DNA of 26,767 nucleotides from Smittium culicis (lineage: Eukaryota > Kickxellomycota > Harpellomycetes > Harpellales > Legeriomycetaceae). Where the stretch lies: contig LSSN01000664.1 in assembly GCA_001970855.1 (NCBI GenBank), forward strand, positions 1-26,767. The letters run 5' to 3'. The notes below the pieces were generated by a model. It was given only the letters and a program-made list of their open reading frames with translations, was not told the DNA's origin and ran no database searches. This document shows, in pieces, positions 1 to 11,029 of this stretch (position 1 is its first letter; every line of letters starts with the position of its first letter). Made by a program: the position numbers and the translations under genes.

Positions 1-216
1 TATTATATCTATTATATCTATTATATCTATTATATCTATTATATCTATTATATCTATTATATCTATTATATCTATTATATCTATTATATCTATTATATCT
101 ATTATATCTATTATATCTATTATATCTATTATATCCATTATATCTATTATATCTATTATATCTATTATATCCATTATATCTATTATATCTATTATATCTA
201 TTATATCTATTATATC
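1..216. repeat. 9-bp tandem repeat (TATTATATC)n, 24 units
   Basis: The window opens inside a satellite-like array of the 9-mer TATTATATC. Twenty-four units can be counted without a length change. Only units 16 (starting at 136) and 20 (starting at 172) differ visibly, each starting with C instead of T. The array ends at 216 and unique AT-rich DNA follows. The left edge is cut by the window, so the true length is unknown. Near-perfect identity between units points to recent expansion or ongoing homogenisation. It is far too short in period for a CRISPR array and has no spacers. Confidence 0.97.
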
Positions 217-1144
217 TATACTGATTTGAAAGAATGTATTTGTGATGAATAATTACAACTAAGATTAACGCACAGTTAAAATTTGAATCTTTTACGCCTC
301 ACAACATTTCAATAAATTGGTTGAAAATGGAAAAGCATCGTCACTCGCTACTCTATTAATAATATTTTCTCAAAATGACTATTTGATATTTTTTTTACGG
401 TAAAAAAAATATAATAAATAAATTTGAGCCAAAGAGTTTTTTTAATGTATTTAAATTTTTTGCAGCATTATAAATTGTATGTTGGTATTAAATGTACATA
501 AAACATGGAAGTTTTCCTCTAAATAGTGTATTAGAAGGCTATTACTCTATTCGCATGAAAATTAATTAAAAAGTATAAACAAAAGAATTTAATAATGCAA
601 TACTTTCTTGTGTATATTAATCACTGCTAGTAATTTTATTATGAATGATTTCACTTTGATCTGTTAACCTTTATTTTATTGACTTTTATCATATCACTTG
701 AAGAAGTATATGTGGAAATGTAGAACCAGCCAAAGGATTCTCTGTGTAATTTTATTCTATAATCTTTTTAATTCTGGTATTTTCTGTAAAAAAATCTTTT
801 ATAATTTAATTTTAATTATTTAAAACTAAAGTTTACAGTTCAATGAGACACACTAATTATTACTTTTTGAATTAACATTATAGTGTAATTTTAACAATAT
901 TAAAAATTAAAACCACGAAATATAATTTGAACTAGAGAAGTATAAAAACCGTGGCGAAAGTTTAAAAGAATCTTTACCAAAGGATGGTAAAAGCTAAAGA
1001 AAAAAATATAAAAATGACTAAAAAAAAAGATTTTAATATTTCATTTAGAATTTTTTTTTTTTAGTAAACTAACATTAATAAATTTATCTAATTTCATAAT
1101 TTTACAAATCTTAAGTCAAATAAAAATCTTTTGTTGCAAAAATT
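217..1144. other. AT-rich stretch, no gene seen
   Basis: No ORF of useful length, no tRNA-like T-loop and no recognisable domain in six frames. It contains scattered poly-A and poly-T runs only. Confidence 0.7.
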
Positions 1145-1260
1145 AACATAAATCAAACTATAAACCAAAATAAATTACATATCAAAATGAGCCTTATGAA
1201 TAGACTCTCAAAATAGCCGAAGAATTCAGCGGCGGTAGCTGACTCTTCTAAAATATATAC
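1145..1260 (+). repeat. Dispersed repeat, copy A (relic of a coding sequence)
   Basis: About 110 bp here align with the reverse complement of 11030-11140. Read on the plus strand from the ATG at 1187, the peptide begins MSLMNRLSK, meets a TAG, and continues PKNSAAVADSS. The other copy reads MSSMRIRSK-EPKDLAAVA in the same register. The upstream residues (ININQ...) also agree in frame. Conservation of a reading frame between two diverged copies suggests both descend from the start of a protein-coding mobile element, perhaps a gag-like ORF. The family is not recognised. Confidence 0.6.
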
Positions 1261-2310
1261 CAGGACTAGTACTGGCTAAAATCACTAATTTCTTTATTCA
1301 TTAGAAATGAAACATAGCATCGATTTATTACTTAGCTCTTGACTCAAAAATTAATTTAAAAGCTAAAAAGCCATACAATCGATCACATTGGAGTTCTATG
1401 GAGATTCAGTTCCAAACAAATTCTCATTGAGAAGATATATTCCTTAATATAAATTGATATTTGAATTTTTCAATAATCCAGTGTAAGATTTGAAGCGTCG
1501 ATTAGTCAATTGTACTAGATTCAAATATTAATGTTATTTACTCAAATAAGTTTATTTTATACTATGTTCTTGATATTAAGAGTGTAGATATTGAAAAATA
1601 TAAGAATTGCAAGAATAGAAAGCGATATTTTATTTTTAGAAAATACATAATTCAATGATATTTATTTACCATGTACTTATATTTTTAAAAAAGTTTTTTT
1701 GCTTTCAGTTAAGAATTTTAATTAAAAAGGCGAAATATGTAAAAAATAAAAAATAAAAAAAAGATGAATATTATTCAATATCTTTTTTTTTATTTCAAAG
1801 AAAAGATAATATTAAAAAAAATGTACGAAATAAAAAGTGTATAAAAAATTCGATTCATCTTTTCAGAATATCCAAATAAAAAAAAAAAAAGTATATCTAC
1901 ACACTTCGTTAAAAAATGACATCCTAGATCTTTGCTGCTATAGAAAAAGTAAATAAATATTAATTTAAACGAGGTTTTGAATCTGTCTTACATAGGACCA
2001 TATGTCTAATAACGGATTATATACACTGTAACGCATTACATCTGTGACATATATCTAGAAATAAACTTGCATATTGTGATATAAAACCTACTTGAATTAA
2101 AACAAACATTTCACTACTGATTCTTTTTTAATCAACGTGATAATAACTACTAAACTCGCATTCTGAAAATACACAAAAAGTCTTAAATTTTTTCATCAAT
2201 ATACAGTATATTTTTTTCATTTAAACCTAGTTTATCATGCTATATTGAAAATTATTAATAAATAATCATTTTGAAACTTCGTTTACTTATTTATTAATTA
2301 GTTATTATGC
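1261..2310. other. AT-rich stretch, no gene seen
   Basis: No coding or RNA signal. A short AT hairpin lies near 1755-1795, where AAAAAAAGAT faces ATCTTTTTTT. This is not unusual in DNA of this composition. Confidence 0.65.
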
Positions 2311-2607
2311 TACAGGGTTTTTTAACAAATTTCTAGATGCTTCGTTTGATTGTAGAAAACGTGCAAGCAATTTATAAAAAAAAATAATCGTGAACTGGCG
2401 AAAAAAATTTTCCGAATTATTTTAACATAAACCCAAAGTCGATTCCAAATGCATCAATCAAAATTATTCAAAGTATCAATCAATTTTCTACAAGTTTTAA
2501 AGCTGATTCTAATCAACTCAAAAAGTTTTCTAAAAGTTCCAAATCTAAATATAGAGGATTCAATCGATTTTCTAATATTTAATGATTCGCTAAAAAATCT
2601 TTTTTAA
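2311..2607 (+). repeat. Left arm of a long diverged inverted repeat
   Basis: This segment aligns over most of its length with the reverse complement of 3415-3780. Landmarks shared in order are TTTGATTGTAGAAAA, CGAATTATTTTAA, GATTCCAAATG followed by ATCAATCAAAAT, GTATCAATCAATTTTC, AAGTTCCAAAT, and TTAACCCTTT at the inner end. Identity by eye is roughly three quarters, with indels; the right arm is longer by several tens of bases. This is either an old foldback element or two opposed copies of one repeat. No ORF spans it. Confidence 0.8.
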
Positions 2608-3414
2608 CCCTTTCAAGTTCAAAGCTTTAAAAAAAAATAAGTTTATCGATTCTTTATTTTTATAATAAGGTAATTATTCGCACAAACTTTGCGGCAAACT
2701 GATATTTCAATGATTTTCAGTATTAGAATTTTATTATAGTATACATTTGTCTATATATTGAATCTCTTTATTGCATACTACAATTAAAGGATTTATTAGT
2801 TTGATTCAATTAAATAAAAATATGATTTACTGAATCTTTTGTAAAGTCGGATCGATTCGTTTATACTTATACAGCTGTAATACTTTTTTACTAAAATTAT
2901 AGCTTAATAATTATTCTCATTTTGTTAGACACTAATAAAATTATTTATAACCGATAGTTTAAAATTCGTAAATATTAAAAAAAATTAATTTATAATATAC
3001 TATTATTTTATTGAAAATTAAACAAAAATAAAACGATAAATTATTTCAAGTCTAAAGTGATATACCAGTTCTTTATTTCCATCAATATTATGACAGTCTT
3101 TTAATATATTATTAAAATATTTTAAGCTATTTTATTTTATCAAGATGATGTGTTGTTTATGGACGTGTTCCTTGAAAACGTGTGGTTTGGATTTTATATT
3201 CGCATTAAATAATTAGGAAAGACTATAAATCTAATTAAAAATGATTTAGCTGTTGTTCTGAATACTTATTTAAGTAATTCAAATGAAAAATTAAGAACTT
3301 TATAAATAATTAAGAGTTAAGAAAAAAAATAAAAAAGTGTTTGTGATGTTATTGCAATTGTTAAAATAGTTCGAATTCAATTGAATTCAAAAAATGGGAT
3401 AGAATACAAAAGGG
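2608..3414. repeat. Spacer between the inverted arms; possible TTAA-flanked insertion
   Basis: The 807 bp between the arms are bounded by TTAA on both sides (2604-2607 and 3415-3418). They begin CCCTTT and end AAAGGG, so the spacer itself has short inverted ends and looks like a TTAA-target element of the piggyBac type. No transposase ORF is visible. The 6-bp terminal match is short, so this is a weak call; the spacer could simply be the loop of the inverted repeat. Confidence 0.35.
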
Positions 3415-3780
3415 TTAAATAAGATTGAATTTAATTCAAATATTGAAAATTTTTGTTATTTAAATGTTTAGAAAAGTAAATTATAGGGATCTGAATATTA
3501 TTTGGAACTTATGGAAAGCTTATTGAATTAAGTAGAATCAAATTTGGAACTTGTTTAAATTCTTTAGCTGAATTAAGTATATACCTTGAAATTTTTTGAA
3601 AATTGATTGATACTCTGAATGATTTTGATTGATACATTTGGAATCAAATTATGGTTTATTTTAAAATAATTCGAAAAAAAATTTCCGCCATATCACAAAT
3701 AGATTTTTTTTTGAAATTTATTGCGCATTTTCTACAATCAAATGAAGCTATTAGAAATTCGGTTGCAAAACCCCCTAACT
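3415..3780 (-). repeat. Right arm of a long diverged inverted repeat
   Basis: This is the reverse-complement partner of 2311-2607; the shared landmarks are listed there. An outer match of the type GGGTTTT...AATTTCTA...GCTTC lies near 3745-3780 in this arm and 2314-2342 in the other. Outside these limits the similarity fades into AT-rich background. Confidence 0.8.
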
Positions 3781-5807
3781 TTATTAAATTTTTTATCACT
3801 ATAATTCTTACATAATTTTCTCAGAAATATCTCCTCAATAAAAATGGAAATTAAATTACATCGTTTTTTTCATGTGAACTTAGGTTCATAGTTTTATTTT
3901 ATATTTTTATCTTTTCGCTCTAATGACCTACATCATCTAAAAAAATTAGACATGAAAATATTACTACTAAATTTTAATCATATTTATTTTTTTTAACGAG
4001 ATCATTATTTTTATAAAAGTATTAATTAAAAAAAAAGATATTTTGGGTGGATAATAATTGCACAAAATATCTTAAATAACTAATTGCTATCATTTTTGCT
4101 TCAATAATAGATAGCAATGAAGGATAAAGGAAATAAAATTACATAAAATAAGTGGTAAGATATTTTAAATAATAAATAGCTTTGTGAAAGGATTTATATT
4201 TGTCATGCTAATTAAAGAGGAATAGATTAAGATATTCCTATATTTTTGAAAAAAATGGTGACTATTATACCCATCGATATATAATGGTGGAAAAATTATT
4301 ATTTTATAATGAAATTGTAAATTATTAATTATAAAATACAAACTATTGATGTCCAAAATAAAATATATCTATAGTTTTATTTAATTAAAAGCATCAAATG
4401 CATAATGAACTAGTTTTTTGCCCAAGAACAACAATGTCTAAAAATATGAGAATTATAATAGCTGAATTGAGTAATAAACGAACAATATGAATGTAACGAA
4501 ATATTTTTCAGTGATTAATTCTTATTTTTATACTAGTTTAAATAAAAATTTCAGCTTCTAAGCGACTGATTAGCCTACATAAACTGATATAGATAAAATG
4601 TAAACTAAAATCTCATAGTAAAATTTTATGCACTATTATATTTATTATAAGCTTTGCTAAACCTAAATAGTTTCTTAACACGCCATACAATTAGTAGCAG
4701 CGCCTAATGTACAACCATAAAAATTTTACACTAGTTAACTCCTTATTAAAATTCAATTTTGGAGTTTCAAAGGTTTTTTTATGTCCTGAAATCACCTTGA
4801 TTCAGATTTAGAAGTGTTTTTTTCATTAAAAACGAGATCTAACTCAAGAAGCTGTAAAAAAAATATCATAAAACCCCCCATATATAAAATGCACATTTAT
4901 GAGTATTCCAAAACTAATAAATAAAAGAATTGAACCGATACTGAACAAGTGATATTTATTGATCATAGTATCTTATGTAAATTCGAGATATTAAAAGTCT
5001 AAAAATTTTCACCTGGGCTTTAAGTAAAGTGTATTGAATACTAAAAAAAAAAATAGTTAATTGAGACCATTCTTGAATATAAGATCGCTTAAAATATTAG
5101 ACTAAAATAGAGAATTCATGATTATATAGCTAGGATAAACCATAATAGCTAGAAGATAGAAATATTTCATAAAATTTATGGACTTTAAATGTATTTTTTT
5201 TATATTCTGCGATAAATCATTTATCAATAAGTAGCTGATAATATGGTAGATATAAAAAATTATCGGTTCAGATTCCTTAGTTTTAAAATGAAAATTGAAA
5301 AGTTATTATTAAATTATTTAATTCAATAAATCCGTTGATTAATAGAAAAATAATTCATTTTACATAGTAAATAGACGAACTATAGATATTCAGAGTATCG
5401 AATATGATATAAATTAATTAATTAGTATATTATGTATTCAAATTTAATGATTATTTTTTCATAACAAAGTTTAATAGCTCAAACTAATCTCAGGAAATAA
5501 AATAAATGGTCTGATATTGATATTTAAATTTATAAAATGGCTTTTTTATATTTTTATAAATACTTAAGATTCCTTTTCTGAAAGCTGTCATTAAAATAAA
5601 GAGTATGACGAGATGCAAGTACTATAAAACATTGTACTTCAAAGAGAAGAAGAATGAAATGTGGCCATATTATTAAATAAAACTAAATCAAAAATTAAAT
5701 TATAAATCAACAAAAATAAATTAAAATATTATGCTCATATAACATATTTATATAAGGAGTTTATATTAATCTATTTTTTTATCCTTTTAGTTTTTTTTTT
5801 ATAGCGA
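3781..5807. other. AT-rich stretch with two neighbouring hairpins, no gene seen
   Basis: No supported gene. Two perfect inverted repeats lie side by side: 4035-4045 with 4063-4073 (11 bp, AAGATATTTTG against its complement) and 4083-4091 with 4110-4118 (9 bp, ATTGCTATC). Each has a loop of about 17-18 nt. A 10-bp AT-only inverted repeat lies at 5528-5537 and 5552-5561. The possible 63-codon minus-strand frame at 4165-4356 is rich in Ile, Asn and Phe, as expected from composition alone. Confidence 0.6.
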
Positions 5808-6086
5808 ATGTACTCCACAAGCGCGGATATTTTCAACTTTAAATTTTTATTCTTGATGATACCTAATATTTTATTTCCACTAAAAACCTCGATGAAACAT
5901 ACAGATGAAAGTCGAGATCCAGCTATCCAGGATCAAGTTATGATGTTGAACGAACTGGTACTACAACCTATTTTCGAAAAAGAAAGAAACCAGGAATCAC
6001 TATCCCCTTATTTCACAGCCGATATCTTAGTGAAAGACTTGAATCTATACTCAGAGGTCACAGATTCACTCATATTTTTTGCTTAG
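5808..6086 (+). pseudogene. Small unrecognised ORF, possible ORF1/gag relic of the DIRS-like element
   Basis: A 92-codon frame starts directly after a T-run and TATAG. Its middle, from about residue 28, is unlike the surrounding AT-driven frames: it is hydrophilic and acidic (HTDESRDPAIQDQ, then EKERNQESLS) and uses varied codons. This suggests a real or former coding stretch. I do not recognise the family. It lies upstream of, and on the same strand as, the retroelement pol relic, where ORF1 (gag-like) sits in DIRS elements, so it may be part of that element. It may equally be an isolated exon of something else, since its start lies next to an acceptor-like T-run plus AG. Confidence 0.35.
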
Positions 6087-6283
6087 ATCTTTTTATCTCA
6101 CCTTTATTTATGGCAAAATAGGCAATTTTTAAATAAAATTTTTCTCAAGGACTGTTTTGATGAGCCAAGCCGACCTTAAATAAATGAATTAAAAACGAGC
6201 GTTTGTAATTATTTGGATTTATGGATTTATTTTTTATTTAAGAATATATAAGATATGAAAGTATATGAAAGACATAAGAAAGG

Positions 6284-6325
6284 GGACTAGGACAAGGACA
6301 AGAACAAGGACAAGAACAAGGACAT
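6284..6325. repeat. Hexanucleotide repeat (GGACAA/GAACAA)
   Basis: A short run alternates GGACAA and GAACAA units, about seven in all. On the minus strand it encodes a Leu-Val run, which makes an artefactual minus-strand ORF at 6234-6518. It is a simple microsatellite. Confidence 0.85.
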
Positions 6326-6989
6326 GAGATTTGAAGATAAATGTTGTAAAGCTTAGCCATTTCAGGGAGATGGCTAATCTCGGGTTTATATATCTCTTTT
6401 TTATGCATATAATTCTAGGGCTTGTTATATCTTTATGAAAACTACTGATTGTTATAACAATGTGGCGGTTAATCAGCTTACTTATTGGCCCATTTGGATA
6501 ATAGAAATATGAGCCCATTACAGCGTTGTAGAGAAGGTTTTAATGGTCCTGCATAGAATCATGAAACTCTTGCTCAAGCAAAAACGTGGATTTACTAAAA
6601 TAATTAAACTAAAAAATCAAGGAAACCCCAAGATTAGACTCCAATAGAATCCTCAATGCATTTTTTTAAGCACTGTGTGAGTTATAAATCTAAATTTACA
6701 GTTCAATTATCCAAAAAAAATTTTATAGTGACCAACAGAGACCCAAGAATACAGGAAATTGATTTGATTTGTTGAATATAATACGATTTTTCTGATAAAT
6801 GAAAATGATTTGGAATCTCTCGCGGTTGATAAACCAGCAGTGTAATATCAAATAGCAAAGCCATTAATAAAAATCCAGCAAAACATAATTACATAGAGAT
6901 ATTTTAGATGATAATCTGTTACTTTGTCTAGAGCCTAGCTGCAACCATAATCAAATCCAGAAACAAATCCACCGACTTCAATTCAAAGT

Positions 6990-7700
6990 TACGCGGAAAG
7001 AGCCGCCTCCCTACTATTTAATTGAGAAATTAATGAAATTCAGCCATGAGATCTTGGCTTTTAAGGTACTCTATATACAACTCCGAAGAATAATGGAGGG
7101 CTTTTTCTGGTCCTTTAGCTCTAAAAGCTCAAATTTTACAAGGATGATGATAATTTCAAGATTGAGAATTTGACTTCAAACCTCCACATGATCAGATAGA
7201 AGAAATACCCTATTAATTGGATCTTCAGTATGTTCCATTACATTATTTGATATCAACTAGTACAACAAGTAACTTCTTTTTTACTGGAATGGTAAACTTT
7301 TTAAGATCCGTATCGTGTCAATCGGTGTACCACTGACCCCATTGGATTTCAACAAAATCCTACGCCTAGTGCTTGAGTAGTCCAGATACTTTGAGATTCA
7401 AATCTCTAAATACCTAAAAGATCATCTTATTATGCAAACTTCAAAACGAGGCACGTGTTGGAATCACAAGCAGTGTATAAACCAAGCTCTAGGGTCTTTA
7501 TTTCAGTATCAATGACGAAAAGTTGATAAAAATCCCATATCATCCTAACATATATCTGGGGATGTTATTCAAAACCATTGAAAATTCACTCAAGGTTTCA
7601 TCTATCATGATCTGGAATCTTTAAAAAGAATTCAACAAAGTACTTAACGCTGGAAAAAATACGTTGAAATATCTAGCGAATTTTCTCGAGAAATTTCATT
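6990..7700 (+). pseudogene. Reverse transcriptase fragment, inactivated
   Basis: Pieces resemble the palm and fingers of DIRS/Ty3-type reverse transcriptases. The stretch from 7086 reads KNNGG, and just downstream FYKDDDNFKIENLTS matches the region that precedes the first catalytic Asp. From 7279 the frame reads FYWNGKLFKIRIVSIGVP and then TPLDFNKILRLVLE, the equivalent of the strand-turn before the active site. The catalytic Y-x-D-D box is present as Tyr-Leu-Lys-Asp (7411-7422), so one metal-binding Asp is lost. From 7553 a third frame gives YLGMLF, and later KEFNKVLNAGKNTLKYLANF, the thumb/connection part of DIRS-type pol. Frames used are 7086, 7279 and 7553 (three different phases), with in-frame stops at 7375 and elsewhere. 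It was once a polymerase and is certainly not one now. Confidence 0.72.
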
Positions 7701-7939
7701 CGATTCCAATCCGCCCTTCTTCTGTGTCGCCTTTTTATCCGTTGGTTATAGGAGCTCAAGAAAAATTCTATGTGTTTTTAGAAATCACTAACATTGTAAA
7801 TAATACTGATGGATTCAGTTTTACAGAGCCTATTTAACTGGATGTATCTCTCTTATTATCCAGTAGCTCACTAATTAGAGATCGTTACAGACTCCAGAGA
7901 CTCAGAATATAGAATTTTAGTAGGTCAATACACATAATC

Positions 7940-8454
7940 AGAATCCTGTTCATCGAACCAAGAAAGTTGAACAACTATTCTTATGAACTATTGACGATGA
8001 TTTACGCTCTCGGTCTCAGAATCGTGTCAAGACGACCAGTGTTAGCCTTTTCCGAAAATACAACTAACTCGCCTATTTGAAGAAATTCGCGGTAAAAGCC
8101 TGACCAGTACTACCTGAAATTTCCTAGAAAATTCATTCACGCTTTTTGAAGGTCAATTTTTCCTACACGTAAAATATACTCCAAAATTTTTTAAATTCTA
8201 CAGACGTACCTTGAGTACTGAATAATCAAACCGAATGGTCTATGTGTTGAGAGAAATTCGAAAAATTGAACACAATCCTCACGCAACACAACGTGGAGCT
8301 ATTTGCTTATCAATATAAAAAAAAAATGAAAAAAATAATTCAGCTGTTTAATAAAAAAGCTAGAACTGGAATTGAATGTTATGTACTTCAAATAGCCAAG
8401 CTAAAAAAATTTTACGTTTACTCACCGTCGAATCTAAATAAATTGACAGTATAA
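7940..8454 (+). pseudogene. RNase H and post-RNase H domain fragment, inactivated
   Basis: At 7985 the plus strand reads ELLTMIYALGL, followed within about 20 residues by VLAFSENTTN. This is the Glu-containing helix and the S-(D/E)-N-T-T strand typical of retroelement RNase H; the usual second Asp is Glu here. A frameshift near 8071 leads to AYLKKF, as in the family. From 8233 a new frame gives EWSM, a TGA, then EKFEKLNTILTQHNVELFAY and a basic stretch ending at the TAA of 8452-8454. The EWS(L/M)...F..L...H.V(D/E)LFA signature is the domain that follows RNase H in DIRS-like pol. The 62-codon ORF at 8266-8454 is the tail of this piece, not a separate gene. Confidence 0.72.
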
Positions 8455-11029
8455 AATTTGAACAGGAAACGTTTCGCAATTACATTATTTATTTAATGTA
8501 AAAATAAACTTCTTATTTTTCATATCTGATTCCCTCGTATTTCTCTGTTTCAGTTTGTGCAATCAAAAAAATTAGTACCAGGTATCAAAAGCGGTAAATC
8601 GCGGCTCTCGAAACAAAAGTGCTGATAATTGATTCATGTAGGGTCAGAGATATTTCATAGAAGCCCAAGGTCTCATCACTTGCACCGTTGATTTTATACT
8701 TTCAAAAAAGAGATGTGGTTGAAGTCGATCCAGATAAAATTCTATCCTAATTCGATTTTTATTCTATTGAATATCTAAAGAAATAAAAACTGCTATTTAA
8801 ACTCTTGATACCTATAAGTATCTGACTGAAATTTATCCCGTCGAAAAAATGAAAATGTTCTCAATAAAATACATAAAACCCACATCATTAAATTTATCTT
8901 ATAATCCATATAAATTATCAATTCATCAAATTTTTACATAGTTCAAAAATGCATTGGATGATACATAAATTAGATATTTTGTTAGATGAATTTTTTATCT
9001 TTCGTCTATCACGGATTTATTTAGGAAATAGAAAACTTATTAGCGCTTTTTAATCAAGCAGTTAACTTTAAAAATGTGTAGGATTATATCCGTTCATGAT
9101 TTCTCAGAGTCTGTGATATTCATAACATGAACGAATAATGTACCCGTATTAACCAATAATTGCGAAATTTAGTTTTAATATCTCCTAAACAGAATTGATC
9201 TGGTAGATCAAAAGAAATTCCTTGGAAAATTACCTAATTTTTCTACACGTTATAATGACTAGTATTTATTATGAATTAACAAATAAAGAATGGAAAAATT
9301 CATTTTTTCCGAAACTGAATACTAGAATTAACTATTTTTAATTAAAAACTGCTAAGTTTTATTAATATTAAACACAAGCTTTTATCCATTGATATCATTA
9401 TGTGATCTATTATGTCGAATTAAGACTTAATATACCACTATACAGGTAAATCGACACAGAATGTAAGAGTGATCGTGGCATCCCTAGACGCTAAAGTCGA
9501 AGTATCGAGAGGTAATTTAAATTCAAATGACTTCTAGTCAAACTATAACATTTTTGATACATATATTCTACTCTCAAGAAATTCTTTGACTAGCTTGACT
9601 GAGTTGATTTAATAAATTGAAATTACTAATTATATCAGCTTTCTATAGTATATTTTTTGAATTAATAGAGAATTTTATGGTGAGGATTAATTTAAATGTT
9701 TTGAGAAAAGGATACGTATTAGTTTCCGCTCAAAAAAACATCTTTAAATTTTCCTTAATATGATAAGAATAATAAAAGATTATCTGATAAAAAGCAAAAA
9801 AATTGTGAAAAATAAATCAAATTATGCCAATAGCAGTCCAATTGTTAAATTTCCAGTCTAATTATTGTCTAATGTGTAGTAAATATTTTAGGTAATCCAA
9901 ATAAGATCACCTAAATATTTGTGATTAACATAAATTCATAAATATTTTAAATATTTATAAAAATAAATTAACTCTTCATGGAAAAAAAAAAATTTTTTTT
10001 TTACTTACCTATTACGGAGGAATCCGAAATAACCGAATACTGGATAAACATCAAAACAAAAGGAAAATAAAGGAAAATAAAAAAAAATAGATATAATAAA
10101 AAAACAAATTAAAAAAATGAAAAGATATAAAAAGCAAAAAAAAAAGGAAATGGAAAAAGACACCGAATTTTGGGGATATAACAAAATTCCTAAAAACTTT
10201 TGGACTTGTAATTTTGAATTAATTAAAATAAATTTGATAACTTTGACTTGTATTTCTTTTACTATTCGTTTAGTATAAAATAATAAATAAGCTTGTTAAA
10301 AATCATTATTTTTATTCTTTTATAAAAATTTATTAATTTGTAAAATAATTATAACTTTATTGAATAACTAATAGCGTGACAAATGAATCAATTTTGCCAA
10401 AAAAAGTCAAATTGTTATTTCATCTAATTTATATTAGTTAAAATACCTAAATACTGATAATTAAATTCTAGAATTCTTATCCAATAGGTAATTTGGTATT
10501 ATCCATTTGAATACTATTCGCTAAGTTTGATATTAGCCCTCTATAAATGAAAAAATAAGCAATAAATATGAGATTTCCTCAAAAAATAGCCTCATTAAAG
10601 TTGAAAAATTATTAGATAGTAGAATATTTTTGGAAATCAAAACCAAAAAAAAAAAATCACAATTAAAAATACATTATTTATGAAAACCAGGAAACATGTT
10701 AGTGATCTTACTATATTGCAACAACATTCAAAAGTATATTTTGGTAGACATAAATACAAAATAATCGATTTTACAGTTAATTATAGATTTCAATATTTTA
10801 TTTATAATATCATTTCAATTTAAACTAAAAAATCGAGTTCAATGTTTCAAATCACAAAATATAAGAGTGAATTTTTTAATCAATTCCAATTGATCGAAAA
10901 TATCTGATATAAATTCAATAAATTTTGTAGAACTATTATCATTTCCCGTTAACTATGATAGATTTTGAATAGTTATTTTTTATTTAAAATTTTTATATTT
11001 AATAAGCAAGTATTAATGGGTTCTAAATT
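8455..11029. other. AT-rich stretch, no gene seen
   Basis: This is where a DIRS element would carry its tyrosine recombinase, but no frame shows the Arg...His-x-x-Arg...Tyr pattern. Only minor inverted repeats stand out, for example CTAGTCAAA at 9534-9542 facing TTTGACTAG at 9585-9593. Positions 9985-10160 are very A-rich. Confidence 0.6.

Larger units (their letters stand above)
6500..8454 (+). mobile_element. Decayed DIRS-like retrotransposon (pol relic, possibly gag tail)
   Basis: The plus strand holds consecutive, frameshifted pieces of a retroelement polyprotein, in the order expected for DIRS-type elements. First is a possible gag tail near 6513-6590 (PLQRCREGFNGPA). Next is a start-of-pol motif near 6726 (IVTNRDPRIQEI), then reverse transcriptase (about 7000-7700), then RNase H (about 7940-8080), then the conserved post-RNase H domain (8233-8454). 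The reading frame changes at least four times and stop codons interrupt every block, so the element is dead. No tyrosine recombinase and no split terminal repeats could be seen, so the borders are approximate and the family assignment rests on the domain order and motifs only. Confidence 0.7.

Noticed and set aside
1..216. CRISPR-like array
   Set aside because: Units are 9 bp, contiguous and without spacers, and the DNA is eukaryotic.
4165..4356. 63-codon minus ORF
   Set aside because: The Ile/Asn/Phe-rich peptide is typical of chance frames in AT-rich DNA, with no homologous feel or start context.
6234..6518. 94-codon minus ORF with a Leu-Val run
   Set aside because: The run is the translation of the hexanucleotide repeat, and the rest lies antisense to the upstream part of the retroelement relic.
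7386..7402. tRNA T-arm-like AGATTCAAATCTCT
   Set aside because: No acceptor stem, D-arm or anticodon arm can be drawn around it, and it lies inside the reverse transcriptase relic.
9534..9593. 9-bp inverted repeat with a 42-nt loop
   Set aside because: Single, short and with no flanking duplication; expected by chance over a region of this size and composition.
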